Part shown: in pieces, positions 41,856 to 48,483 of the stretch
Layout: each line of letters begins with the position of its first letter
Numbering within the stretch: position 1 is the first letter of the stretch
Assembly (NCBI RefSeq): GCF_000421845.1
Contig: NZ_ATXU01000007.1
Location: 152,809-216,808 of the forward strand
Source: Leucobacter chironomi DSM 19883
GTDB lineage: Bacteria; Actinomycetota; Actinomycetes; Actinomycetales; Microbacteriaceae
DNA: 64,000 nucleotides
Direction of reading: 5' to 3'
The notes under the pieces: generated by a model
What the model saw: the letters and a program-made list of their open reading frames with translations, nothing else
What the model was told of the DNA's origin: nothing
The model's database searches: none
Program-made: the position numbers and the translations under genes

Positions 41856-42832
41856 CCGCAGCACGAAGCGGGAAGACCGCGGCGGATGGCCGCATCGAGG
41901 CGGCGGACGGGGCCGGGATCGCCGGGCCGGGCCGGGCTTCCCACCTCGCCCGAGATGACCAGACCGCCCGCGGGGCTCGGAGCGGAGCCGCGACGGCGCT
42001 GCCCGATCCGCCATCCGCGCCGCGCCGCGCCGCGGGCGCACCGTCCGTTCTGCGTGCCGGGCTCGCCTCGATCGCTCTGGAACTGCGCGCCTACTTCCGC
42101 ACACCCGACACGGTGTTCTTCACTTTCCTGTTCCCCGTCCTGATGCTCGGCATCTTCGGCGTCGCTTTCGAATCCGCGGGCGAGATCGCGCCCGGCGTCA
42201 CGATGGCCGACTACTACCTGCCCGGCATGGTCGCGGCGGGCCTGCTGCTCACCGGCGTGCAGAACCTCGCCGTCGACATCGCGCGCGAGAAGAGCGAGGG
42301 CTGGCTGCGGCGGCTGGGCGGCACCCCCGTCTCGCCGGTCTCGTACTTCATCGGCAAGGCCGGCATGATCCTCATCACCTCCGTCGCGCAGCTCGCGCTG
42401 CTGCTCGCCTTCGCCGCGCTCGCGCTGGGGGTCGAGCTGCCCGCGGAGCCGGCGCTGTGGGGGCGTTTCGCGTGGCTGTTCCTGCTCGGGATCGCGACGA
42501 TGACCCTGCTGGGGATCGCGCTCTCCGCGGTGCCGCGATCCTCGCGCAGCGCGACCGCGGTGGTGCTGCCGATCGTGCTGCTGCTGCAGTTCATCTCGGG
42601 TGTCTACCTGCAGTTCTCGATGCTGCCGGAGTGGCTGCAGAACATCGCCTCGGCGTTCCCGCTGAAGTGGCTGGCGCAGGGGATGCGGTCGGTGTTCCTG
42701 CCCGAGAGCTTCGCGGCTGCGGAGCCTTCGGGTGCGTGGGATCTGGGCCTCGTCGCGCTCAACCTGGCGGGCTGGCTCGTGGTGGGGTTGGTGCTCAGCC
42801 TGGTGACGTTCAGGTGGCAGCGCCGCTCGTGA
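41852..42832 (+). CDS. ABC-2 type exporter permease
   Basis: A 326-residue permease with six helices typical of the ABC-2 family: LRAYFRTPDTVFFTFLFPVLMLGIFG, a loop with YYLPGMVAAGLLLTGVQNLA, REKSEGWLRRLGGTPVSPVSYFIGKAG, and the late helices VVLPIVLLLQFISGVYL and WLVVGLVLSLVTFRW. The first 60 residues are a charged disordered extension not usual for the family; a later start is possible, but ATG 41852 overlaps the ATPase stop in the normal ATGA manner. Confidence 0.88.
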   Translation: MTAARSGKTAADGRIEAADGAGIAGPGRASHLARDDQTARGARSGAATALPDPPSAPRRAAGAPSVLRAGLASIALELRAYFRTPDTVFFTFLFPVLMLGIFGVAFESAGEIAPGVTMADYYLPGMVAAGLLLTGVQNLAVDIAREKSEGWLRRLGGTPVSPVSYFIGKAGMILITSVAQLALLLAFAALALGVELPAEPALWGRFAWLFLLGIATMTLLGIALSAVPRSSRSATAVVLPIVLLLQFISGVYLQFSMLPEWLQNIASAFPLKWLAQGMRSVFLPESFAAAEPSGAWDLGLVALNLAGWLVVGLVLSLVTFRWQRRS

Positions 42833-42839
42833 CCGGAGC

Positions 42840-42947
42840 GGGTGACCTCGATGCGGGCCGGGCCCGGTCTGGCCCGGCCCGGGCTTGCATCGAGGTCACC
42901 CGTGTGGTCTTTTCGTTGCATGTGAAACGACAACACGGGTGCCCTCG
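42840..42947. repeat. Palindromic intergenic repeat, compound copy B (three related arms)
   Basis: GGGTGACCTCGATGC (42840-42854) pairs perfectly with 42887-42901, with an inner perfect 10-bp stem (42855-42864 with 42871-42880). The right arm also pairs, at 17 of 19 positions, with 42929-42947, which can form a second hairpin with 42891-42909. The arms share their core with the repeat at 15708-15763. It lies between an ABC operon and a histidine kinase gene, 8 bases after a stop, and may also terminate transcription. Confidence 0.85.
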
Positions 42948-43015
42948 ATGATCACAGGCGGATCGCGGGAGGCCTGCGCGCAGTCGATGTCAGAGGCCCG
43001 TGAGAGAGTGAAGCC

Positions 43016-44350
43016 ATGAACGCACAGCACGACACCCCCGACAGCGAGCGGCCCCGCCGCCCGGTGTTGCGGTGGTGGGATCTGGGCGTTGCGGCCACGC
43101 TTGCGGTGCTGGGCGCTATCGGTGGGATCGAGCTGGCCTCCGAAGCGCCGGTCGCGCCGCTCGAGGCGGCCGTGGAGTTCGGGGTGCTCGCTCTCGTCGG
43201 GGTCTGGTACGTGGCCCTGGGTCGCGCGGCGCTGCGTCGTGCCGCGTGCGATGAGGGGGCTCAGCGGCGCGACTTCATCTTCCTGGGCGTGCTGGTGCTG
43301 CTCTGCGGCCTGGCAGCGTTCGTCATGCCGAGCTACGCCACGCTGCAGGTGATCGGCTACCCGATGATCTGGACGATCGTGGCCCGCTATCGCGACGCGA
43401 TCAGCTGGAGCGCATTTCTTGCGCTCTCCGTGGGTGCCGGCTTCTTCGTCGGCTTCGCCCCCTCAGGGTTTGCCGACGGGCTGAGCGGAACCGCGGTGAT
43501 GGTGGTGCTCTCCTTCGCCTTCGCGGTCGCCATGGGCACCTGGATCACGCGCATCTTCGAACAGGGCGAGCGGTACCGGCAAGTGGCCGAGCGCCTGCGC
43601 GCCTCCCAGGCGGAGGTCGCGGCGCTCTCGGAGCAAGCAGGGGCCGGGCGGGAGCGGGAGCGTCTCTCGCGGGAGCTGCACGACACGCTCACGCAGACCC
43701 TCGCGGGTCTCGTGATGCTGAGCGAGCAGGCGGATCGTGCGCTCGCCGCAGGTGACACTGATCGGGCGCGGGATCGCGTCGCGCGTGTGGAATCCGCGGC
43801 CCGAGAGGCGGTGGCCGAGGCGCGCGCTCTGGTGGCGACCACCCAGCCGCTCGGTGACGGCGGGCTCGAAGCCGCGATCGAACGCGTCGTGGCTCGGTTG
43901 CGGGCAGACACCGGGCTCGACGTGAGCTGCGAAGTCGAGACGGTGACGCTCGATCGCGAGCGGCAGGTCGTACTGCTGCGCGCGGTGCAGGAGGGCCTGG
44001 CGAATGCGCGCCGGCACGCGGGTGCCTCGCGGGTGCATGTGCGCCTCGTCGCGCGGCCCGGGGGCGGGGCGCTGCTGCACGTGGACGACGACGGGGTGGG
44101 GCCGAGGGGCGGCGTCTCGACGGCCTCGGCAGTTGCGGAGCAGATGAGCGCTGCCCGTCGGGGCGAGGCTGGTGCTGGTGCTGGTGCCGGGGGAGCTGCC
44201 GGTGAGAGCGGGGGCTTCGGGCTGAGCGGCTTGGCGGCTCGCGCGCGCGGTGTCGGAGGGGTGGTCGTGTTCGAGGCGTCGCCGCTCGGCGGGGCGCGCC
44301 TCGAAGTGGTGCTCGACGCGGAGCGAGCGGTGAAGGGAGATCGCGCATGA
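43016..44350 (+). CDS. NarL/DesK-type sensor histidine kinase
   Basis: A 444-residue kinase with about five or six N-terminal helices (residues 20-180), a coiled segment, the HisKA_3 phosphoacceptor motif RERERLSRELHDTLTQTLAG, and an HATPase_c domain (QEGLANARRHAGASRVHV as the N-box, HVDDDGVGPRGG as G1, GGFGLSGLAARA as G2). A Gly/Ala-rich insertion lies within the ATP lid. The response regulator gene overlaps by ATGA. The membrane domain would sense a signal at or in the membrane; nothing identifies it. The two ABC exporter operons on either side are possible targets. Confidence 0.92.
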   Translation: MNAQHDTPDSERPRRPVLRWWDLGVAATLAVLGAIGGIELASEAPVAPLEAAVEFGVLALVGVWYVALGRAALRRAACDEGAQRRDFIFLGVLVLLCGLAAFVMPSYATLQVIGYPMIWTIVARYRDAISWSAFLALSVGAGFFVGFAPSGFADGLSGTAVMVVLSFAFAVAMGTWITRIFEQGERYRQVAERLRASQAEVAALSEQAGAGRERERLSRELHDTLTQTLAGLVMLSEQADRALAAGDTDRARDRVARVESAAREAVAEARALVATTQPLGDGGLEAAIERVVARLRADTGLDVSCEVETVTLDRERQVVLLRAVQEGLANARRHAGASRVHVRLVARPGGGALLHVDDDGVGPRGGVSTASAVAEQMSAARRGEAGAGAGAGGAAGESGGFGLSGLAARARGVGGVVVFEASPLGGARLEVVLDAERAVKGDRA

Positions 44351-45198
44351 TCCGGGTCATGGTTGTCGATGACCACCCCATCGTGCGGGCGGGAATCGTG
44401 GGTCTGCTCGACACCGAGCCCGATTTCGAAGTGGTCGCCGAAGCCGAGTCGGGGGAACAGGCGATCGAGCTGGTGCCCGATGCGAGGCCGGATGTCGTGC
44501 TCATGGATCTGCGCATGCCGGGCATGGGCGGGGTCGAGGCCACTCGGCGCATCGCAGCCATGCCCGCGGTGCCGCGTGCGGCGCTTGGGCTTGAGTCGGA
44601 GCCGGCGAGGTCGGCGAAGGCGAGGTCGGGGTCGGAGCCGGTTGGGTCGGCGAGGCCGGGGCCGACCGGGGCTGAGGGGGTGCCCGGCGCGCGCGGAAGA
44701 TCCGCCCAGCCGGTGCGGGTGCTCGTCTTCACCACCTACGAGGACGACGACCAGATTCTCGCGGCGATCGAGGCCGGTGCCGGTGGGTACCTCGTGAAGG
44801 CCGCGCCGGCCGCCGAGCTCGCAGCGGGCGTGCGCGCCGTCGCCGCCGGGCAGACCGTGCTCGCGCCATCCGTTGCGGCCGCCCTGGCGATGGCCGCCCG
44901 CGGCCGGGCGGGAGCGCCCGGGGGAGCGCCCGCGGGTGCGTCCGGGGGTGACGCTGCGGGGGTGCCGGCGCCCGGTAGCCCGGCAGCGGCGGAACTCCGG
45001 TCGTCGCCGCGACTGACCGCGCGCGAGATCGAGATCGTCAGTCTCGTCGCTGAGGGGCTGAGCAACCCCGAGATCGCTGCCCGCCTGTTCATCGGCGAGT
45101 CGACGGTGAAGACCCACCTGCTGCACGTCTTCGAGAAGCTCGGCGTCTCCGACCGCACCCGCGCGGTCATCCGTGCGATGGAGCTCGGCCTGATCTGA
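44347..45198 (+). CDS. NarL/LuxR-family response regulator with an in-frame receiver insertion
   Basis: A 283-residue response regulator. The receiver domain has the acidic pair in VMVVDDHPIVRAG and the phosphoacceptor Asp54 in VVLMDLRMPG. Normally the sequence would run directly into VRVLVFTTYEDDDQIL, but about 46 low-complexity residues (77-122, Gly/Ser/Ala/Arg/Pro-rich) are inserted in the loop before strand 4. A second linker (about 180-215) precedes the LuxR HTH (LTAREIEIVSLVAEGLSNPEIAARLFIGESTVKTHL). It acts with the kinase upstream, to which it is coupled by ATGA. The insertion lies in a surface loop, so activity may be kept. Confidence 0.92.
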   Translation: MIRVMVVDDHPIVRAGIVGLLDTEPDFEVVAEAESGEQAIELVPDARPDVVLMDLRMPGMGGVEATRRIAAMPAVPRAALGLESEPARSAKARSGSEPVGSARPGPTGAEGVPGARGRSAQPVRVLVFTTYEDDDQILAAIEAGAGGYLVKAAPAAELAAGVRAVAAGQTVLAPSVAAALAMAARGRAGAPGGAPAGASGGDAAGVPAPGSPAAAELRSSPRLTAREIEIVSLVAEGLSNPEIAARLFIGESTVKTHLLHVFEKLGVSDRTRAVIRAMELGLI

Positions 45199-45262
45199 GC
45201 CCTGCACCGGTTGAGGAGCCATGTCGCGTTTCCCGCGGTTCCACACAGTTCGTGGAAGAGCT

Positions 45263-45684
45263 TGTGGATAATTACACCGTTGTAATTCTCGGAGGGCAGG
45301 GTGGGGGATCCGCGTGAGTCTGCGGGATACGGCTGCTCAGTCGGGAGCACGACGCGATCTTTCCCCGCAGTTTCCCACAGCGCGCGGCGCAGGCTGTGGA
45401 TAATTACACTGGTGTAATTCCCCGGGATATCCCCGGCGATATCCGCGTGAAACCGCGGCGGAAAGATGCGCGACGAGAAGCGATTCGCGATCCGCCCTTT
45501 CCGCGTTTCTTCGTAGGGCCTCCCGCGGCTGTGGATAATTACAACCGTGTAATTCGATTGGCCGAATCGCGGGAACCCGCATGGATCCGCGGCGGAACGC
45601 ATCGCCGGGCATGTTCGACGCGATGTTTCCCCGCGGGTTCCCAGAGGGCCTCGATGCGCTGTGGATAATTACACCGTTGTAATT
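45263..45684. repeat. Four-unit tandem array: perfect DnaA box fused to AATTACA-N4-TGTAATT palindrome
   Basis: TGTGGATAA, the reverse complement of the DnaA box TTATCCACA, occurs at 45263, 45395, 45530 and 45660 (spacing 132, 135, 130). Each is followed, sharing two bases, by AATTACA, four variable bases (CCGT, CTGG, ACCG, CCGT) and TGTAATT. Upstream of units, related sequence recurs: GCGN-TTTCC-CCGC, then GTTCCCA or similar. Conservation is highest in the 26-base core. There is no protein-coding logic. Confidence 0.9.
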
Positions 45685-45731
45685 CACACCCCGCGCCCAC
45701 CGAAGCGCGCCCACTATCAGGCTTTCCACAA

Positions 45732-45803
45732 GCCCGAGCCCGAGCCCGAGCCCGAGTCCAAGCCCGAGTCCGAGTCCAAGCCCAAGCCCAAGCCCAAGCC
45801 CTC
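45732..45803 (+). repeat. Hexameric CCCGAG/CCCAAG simple repeat
   Basis: About twelve six-base units (CCCGAG, then CCCAAG or TCCAAG) in tandem. It would encode alternating Pro-Glu/Pro-Lys in one frame but has no gene context. Confidence 0.8.
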
Positions 45804-45820
45804 CGCCCCCCTGCGCCCGT

Positions 45821-45876
45821 CGAAAGGCGGAAAACGCAGGTGATCCGCCCCATGATCCTGCGTTTTGCGCCTTTCG
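45821..45876. terminator. 20-bp-stem hairpin in the gene-free region
   Basis: Positions 45821-45840 and 45857-45876 pair at 19 of 20 positions around a 16-base loop. The arms contain AAAACGCAGG and CCTGCGTTTT. It could stop transcription entering from the response regulator, or be the remains of a mobile repeat. Confidence 0.6.
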
Positions 45877-45963
45877 CACATGGTGCGGTCGCGCGGAGGG
45901 GCGGTGCTCGGGGGCGGGGAGGGGAGCGGCGGGTGAGGGGGTGAGAGATTGGGGCTGGGGGCG

Positions 45964-46160
45964 CGAATCGCTCAGTGCTGGGTGCGGGAGGCGTGCGGAT
46001 CGCTGCGTGCTGGGACCGGGTGCTGGGTGCGGGAGGCGCGCGGATCGCTGGGTGCTGGGGCTGCGTGCTGGGTGCGGGAGGGAGCGCGGATCGCTGGGTG
46101 CTGGGGCTGCGTGCTGGGTGCGGGAGGGGCACGGATCGCTCAGTGCTGGGGGCCGGGTGT
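45964..46160 (+). repeat. 45-bp minisatellite
   Basis: Units beginning CGGATCGCT recur at 45996, 46041, 46087 and 46132 (periods 45, 46, 45), with GTGCTGGGTGCGGGAGG inside each; a shorter, diverged first unit starts near 45964. The tract is G-rich on the plus strand and non-coding. Confidence 0.8.
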
Positions 46161-46191
46161 TGGGCGTGTCCCCGAGGCGCTGGCGCCGGGC

Positions 46192-46240
46192 TTGACACGG
46201 CGATCCCCGGTGCGTAGGTTCATTAGTGAAGTAATGAACC
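46192..46240 (+). promoter_or_regulatory. Promoter and operator of the gntR-ABC operon
   Basis: A consensus -35 TTGACA (46192-46197), 17-base spacer and TAGGTT -10 (46215-46220) are followed by a perfect 9-bp-arm palindrome, GGTTCATTA-N6-TAATGAACC (46217-46240), which overlaps the -10 and start point. This is the place for autorepression by the YtrA-type regulator encoded at once downstream. Confidence 0.8.
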
Positions 46241-46297
46241 AAAGGGGCGATGCGGATCTTGATCCGCTCGCCGCTCCCATCAGAACGGAGGCGCCAG

Positions 46298-46765
46298 GTG
46301 TTCGATGACACGCGCCCCATCTTCCTGCAGCTCGCCGATCGCATCGCCGACGACGTGCTGCGGGGGGTCTACGCCGAGGAGGAACAGGTGCCCTCCACGA
46401 ACGAGCTGGCCGCGCACCTGCGCATCAACCCCGCCACGGCGGGCAAGGGCCTCAACCTGCTCGTCGAGCGCGGCGTGCTCTACAAGCGCCGCGGCATCGG
46501 CATGTTCGTCGCTCCCGGCGCCAGAGCCCTCATCTCGAACGAGCGCCAGCAGGCGTTCGCGCAGCGATTCATCGTGCCGCTGCTGACGGAGGCCAGCAGT
46601 CTCGGCCTCGGGGCGCACGACGTCATCCGCCTCATCGAGCAGCAGCAGTCGGCGCAGCAGCAAGCGGCACCGCAATCGCCCGCCTCTCATCTCCCCGGCC
46701 CGCACCAGGCCGTGCCACCCGTCGTCGCCCCGTTCGCGGCGCAGCAAGCGAAGGAAGAACAATGA
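46298..46765 (+). CDS. YtrA-subfamily GntR transcriptional regulator
   Basis: A 155-residue regulator: winged HTH (PIFLQLADRIADDVLRGVY, QVPSTNELAAHLRINPATAGKGLNLLVERGVLYKRRGIGMFV) and a short dimerisation helix, the YtrA plan, followed by a Gln/Pro/Ala-rich tail. YtrA regulators repress their own ABC-transporter operon and are released by cell-envelope stress or antibiotics in studied cases. The start is GTG 46298, eight bases after GGAGG; there is an upstream in-frame ATG at 46250 that lies close to the operator. It overlaps the ATPase gene by ATGA. Confidence 0.9.
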   Translation: MFDDTRPIFLQLADRIADDVLRGVYAEEEQVPSTNELAAHLRINPATAGKGLNLLVERGVLYKRRGIGMFVAPGARALISNERQQAFAQRFIVPLLTEASSLGLGAHDVIRLIEQQQSAQQQAAPQSPASHLPGPHQAVPPVVAPFAAQQAKEEQ

Positions 46766-47706
46766 CCGCACCAATCATCGCCACGCGCGGCCTCACCCGC
46801 CGCTATCGAGGCACGGTCGCGCTCGAGGACGTGACCCTCGACATCGAGCCCGGCGTGATCACGGGGCTCCTCGGCCGCAACGGCGCGGGCAAGACGACGC
46901 TCATGTCGCTCATCACCGCGCAGGATCGGCCGAGCGCCGGCACTGTCAGCGTGAACGGCCGTGATCCCTTCGAGCACGCCGACATCATCGAGCAGATGTG
47001 CTTCGTGCGCGACAACCAGCGCTATCCCGATGACTACAAGCTGAAGCACGCGATCCGCGCGGCTGCGATCTTCTACCCGAACTGGTCGCAGGAGGTGGCG
47101 GACCGGCTGGTCGAGCTGTTCCGCATCCCGACGAAGCCGATCGTGAAGAAGTTCTCGCGCGGGCAGCTGTCGGCGCTCGGCATCGTGCTGGGTCTCGCCT
47201 CGCGGTCGCCCATCACCTTCTTCGACGAGCCCTACCTGGGCCTCGACGCCACGGCGCGCGGCATCTTCTACGACGAGCTGCTGCGCGACTACGCGGCGCA
47301 CCCGCGCACGATCATCCTCTCGACGCATCTCATCGATGAGATGGATCGCCTGCTCGAGCGCGTGATCGTGCTGGATCAGGGCCGTGTCGTGCGGCACGCC
47401 GACGTCGACGAGCTGCGCGGCGGCGCCTATCAGGTGGCGGGCAAGGCGGCTGCGGTCGCCGAGTTCGCCCGGGAGCGTCGGGCGCTGTCGCGCCGCACCA
47501 TCGGGGGCCTCGGCACGGCCGTCATCGAGGGCGTCCTGGGCGATGCGGATCGGGCGGCGGCCGCCGTCGGCGGTCTCGAGATCACGCCGGTGTCGCTGCA
47601 GGACCTCGTCGCCGCCTACGGGCTCGGAGATCTCGCGGAGTCCGCGGGCGCCGCGGATCCCGAACTCGCCACTGTTTCGCCGCTCACCGGAAGGAGCGCA
47701 TCATGA
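46762..47706 (+). CDS. ABC transporter ATPase of the YtrB type
   Basis: A 314-residue ATPase: Walker A GRNGAGKTTLMSLI, Walker B ITFFDEPYLGLDATARGIFYDEL and switch STHLIDEMDRLL are intact. The signature is FSRGQLSALGIVLGLA rather than LSGGQ, a deviation seen in YtrB/EcsA-like ATPases. C-terminal 90 residues form an extra domain. It works with the permease encoded next and is controlled by the GntR protein upstream; all three genes are ATGA-coupled. Confidence 0.88.
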   Translation: MTAPIIATRGLTRRYRGTVALEDVTLDIEPGVITGLLGRNGAGKTTLMSLITAQDRPSAGTVSVNGRDPFEHADIIEQMCFVRDNQRYPDDYKLKHAIRAAAIFYPNWSQEVADRLVELFRIPTKPIVKKFSRGQLSALGIVLGLASRSPITFFDEPYLGLDATARGIFYDELLRDYAAHPRTIILSTHLIDEMDRLLERVIVLDQGRVVRHADVDELRGGAYQVAGKAAAVAEFARERRALSRRTIGGLGTAVIEGVLGDADRAAAAVGGLEITPVSLQDLVAAYGLGDLAESAGAADPELATVSPLTGRSAS

Positions 47707-48416
47707 ACCGCATCGTCAAGGTGACCCGGCTGCACTTCAACAAGCTCGGCACCTACACCCTCACCCCGCTCATGATCCTGGCGGTGGTGATGCTGGTCTC
47801 GATCATCATCCAGATCGCGATCCAGCGCGGCACCGGCCTCGGCCCCTCGTCGCCCGGCTACGCCGAGAACGCCCGCTGGAATCAGGCGATCGTGTGGTCG
47901 CTGCCCGGCTTCCTCATCTACTACGGGGTGCAGGCCATCGCGACGACCTACCCGTTCGGGCTGGCGCTCGGCGTGACGCGCCGCAACTTCATCCTGGGCA
48001 CCATGCTCGCGAACGCGGTGCAGGCGGCCTATGTGGCGGTGCTGCTGCTGGTACTGCTCGGCCTGGAACTCGCCACGAATCACTGGTTCATGGGTCTCTA
48101 TGTGCTCGACGTCTATGCGACGGGGTCGGGCAACCCGCTGATCCTGGGGCTCGGCGGATTCCTGGGCACCCTGTTCTGCCTCACGGTCGGCGGCCTCTTC
48201 GGCGCGGTGTGGGTGCGGTTCGGGCCGAAGGGTCCGGCGGTCATGGGTCTGGCGCTGGGCCTCGTGCTCGCCCTCATGCTGCTGCTGTTCGCCCCGCGGC
48301 TCGGCGAGATCATCGCGGCGACCACCGGGGCGTCGCTCGCGCTGGCCTCGATCGTGGTGATGGCGATCGCGCTGGTGGGCACGTGGTTCGCGATGCGTCG
48401 CGCCTCGGTGCGGTAG
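47703..48416 (+). CDS. ABC transporter membrane subunit partner of the YtrB-type ATPase
   Basis: A 237-residue membrane protein with six predicted helices (LTPLMILAVVMLVSIIIQIA, the paired helices around LPGFLIYYGVQAIATTYPFGLALGV, NAVQAAYVAVLLLVLLGLEL, LILGLGGFLGTLFCLTVGGLFGAVW, AVMGLALGLVLALMLLLFA and ALASIVVMAIALVGTWFAMR). TYPFGLALGVTRRNFILG is typical of ABC-2-like permeases in GntR-linked exporters. It is the last gene of the operon and is followed by a terminator. Confidence 0.85.
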   Translation: MNRIVKVTRLHFNKLGTYTLTPLMILAVVMLVSIIIQIAIQRGTGLGPSSPGYAENARWNQAIVWSLPGFLIYYGVQAIATTYPFGLALGVTRRNFILGTMLANAVQAAYVAVLLLVLLGLELATNHWFMGLYVLDVYATGSGNPLILGLGGFLGTLFCLTVGGLFGAVWVRFGPKGPAVMGLALGLVLALMLLLFAPRLGEIIAATTGASLALASIVVMAIALVGTWFAMRRASVR

Positions 48417-48424
48417 CGGGCGCG

Positions 48425-48473
48425 GGAGCCGCGATCCGCCGTCTCGTTCCATGAGGCGGCGGATCGCGGCTCC
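48425..48473. terminator. Bidirectional terminator
   Basis: Perfect 17-bp arms, 48425-48441 and 48457-48473, flank a 15-base loop between the convergent ABC operon and the MFS gene. Confidence 0.85.
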
Positions 48474-48483
48474 GCTGCTGCGC

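Larger units (their letters stand above)
45199..46191. other. About 1 kb gene-free region with three kinds of repeats
   Basis: No frame here has a convincing start, codon pattern or family. The region holds, in order, four 132-bp DnaA-box/palindrome units (45263-45684), a CCCGAG/CCCAAG hexamer tract (about 45732-45803), a 20-bp-stem hairpin (45821-45876) and a 45-bp minisatellite (about 45964-46160). It is bounded by the response regulator stop and the promoter of the gntR-ABC operon. Confidence 0.7.

Noticed and set aside
45263..45684. CRISPR array
   Set aside because: The repeated core is a 26-base palindrome, spacing is about 132 bases with diverged, not unique, intervening sequence, and no cas genes are nearby.
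45263..45684. Chromosomal origin oriC
   Set aside because: The DnaA boxes are perfect, but there is no dnaA, dnaN, rpmH or AT-rich unwinding region close by.
45661..45843. A Pro/Glu/Lys-repeat protein of 60 residues
   Set aside because: It starts inside the DnaA box of unit 4, has no ribosome-binding site and consists of a simple hexamer repeat.
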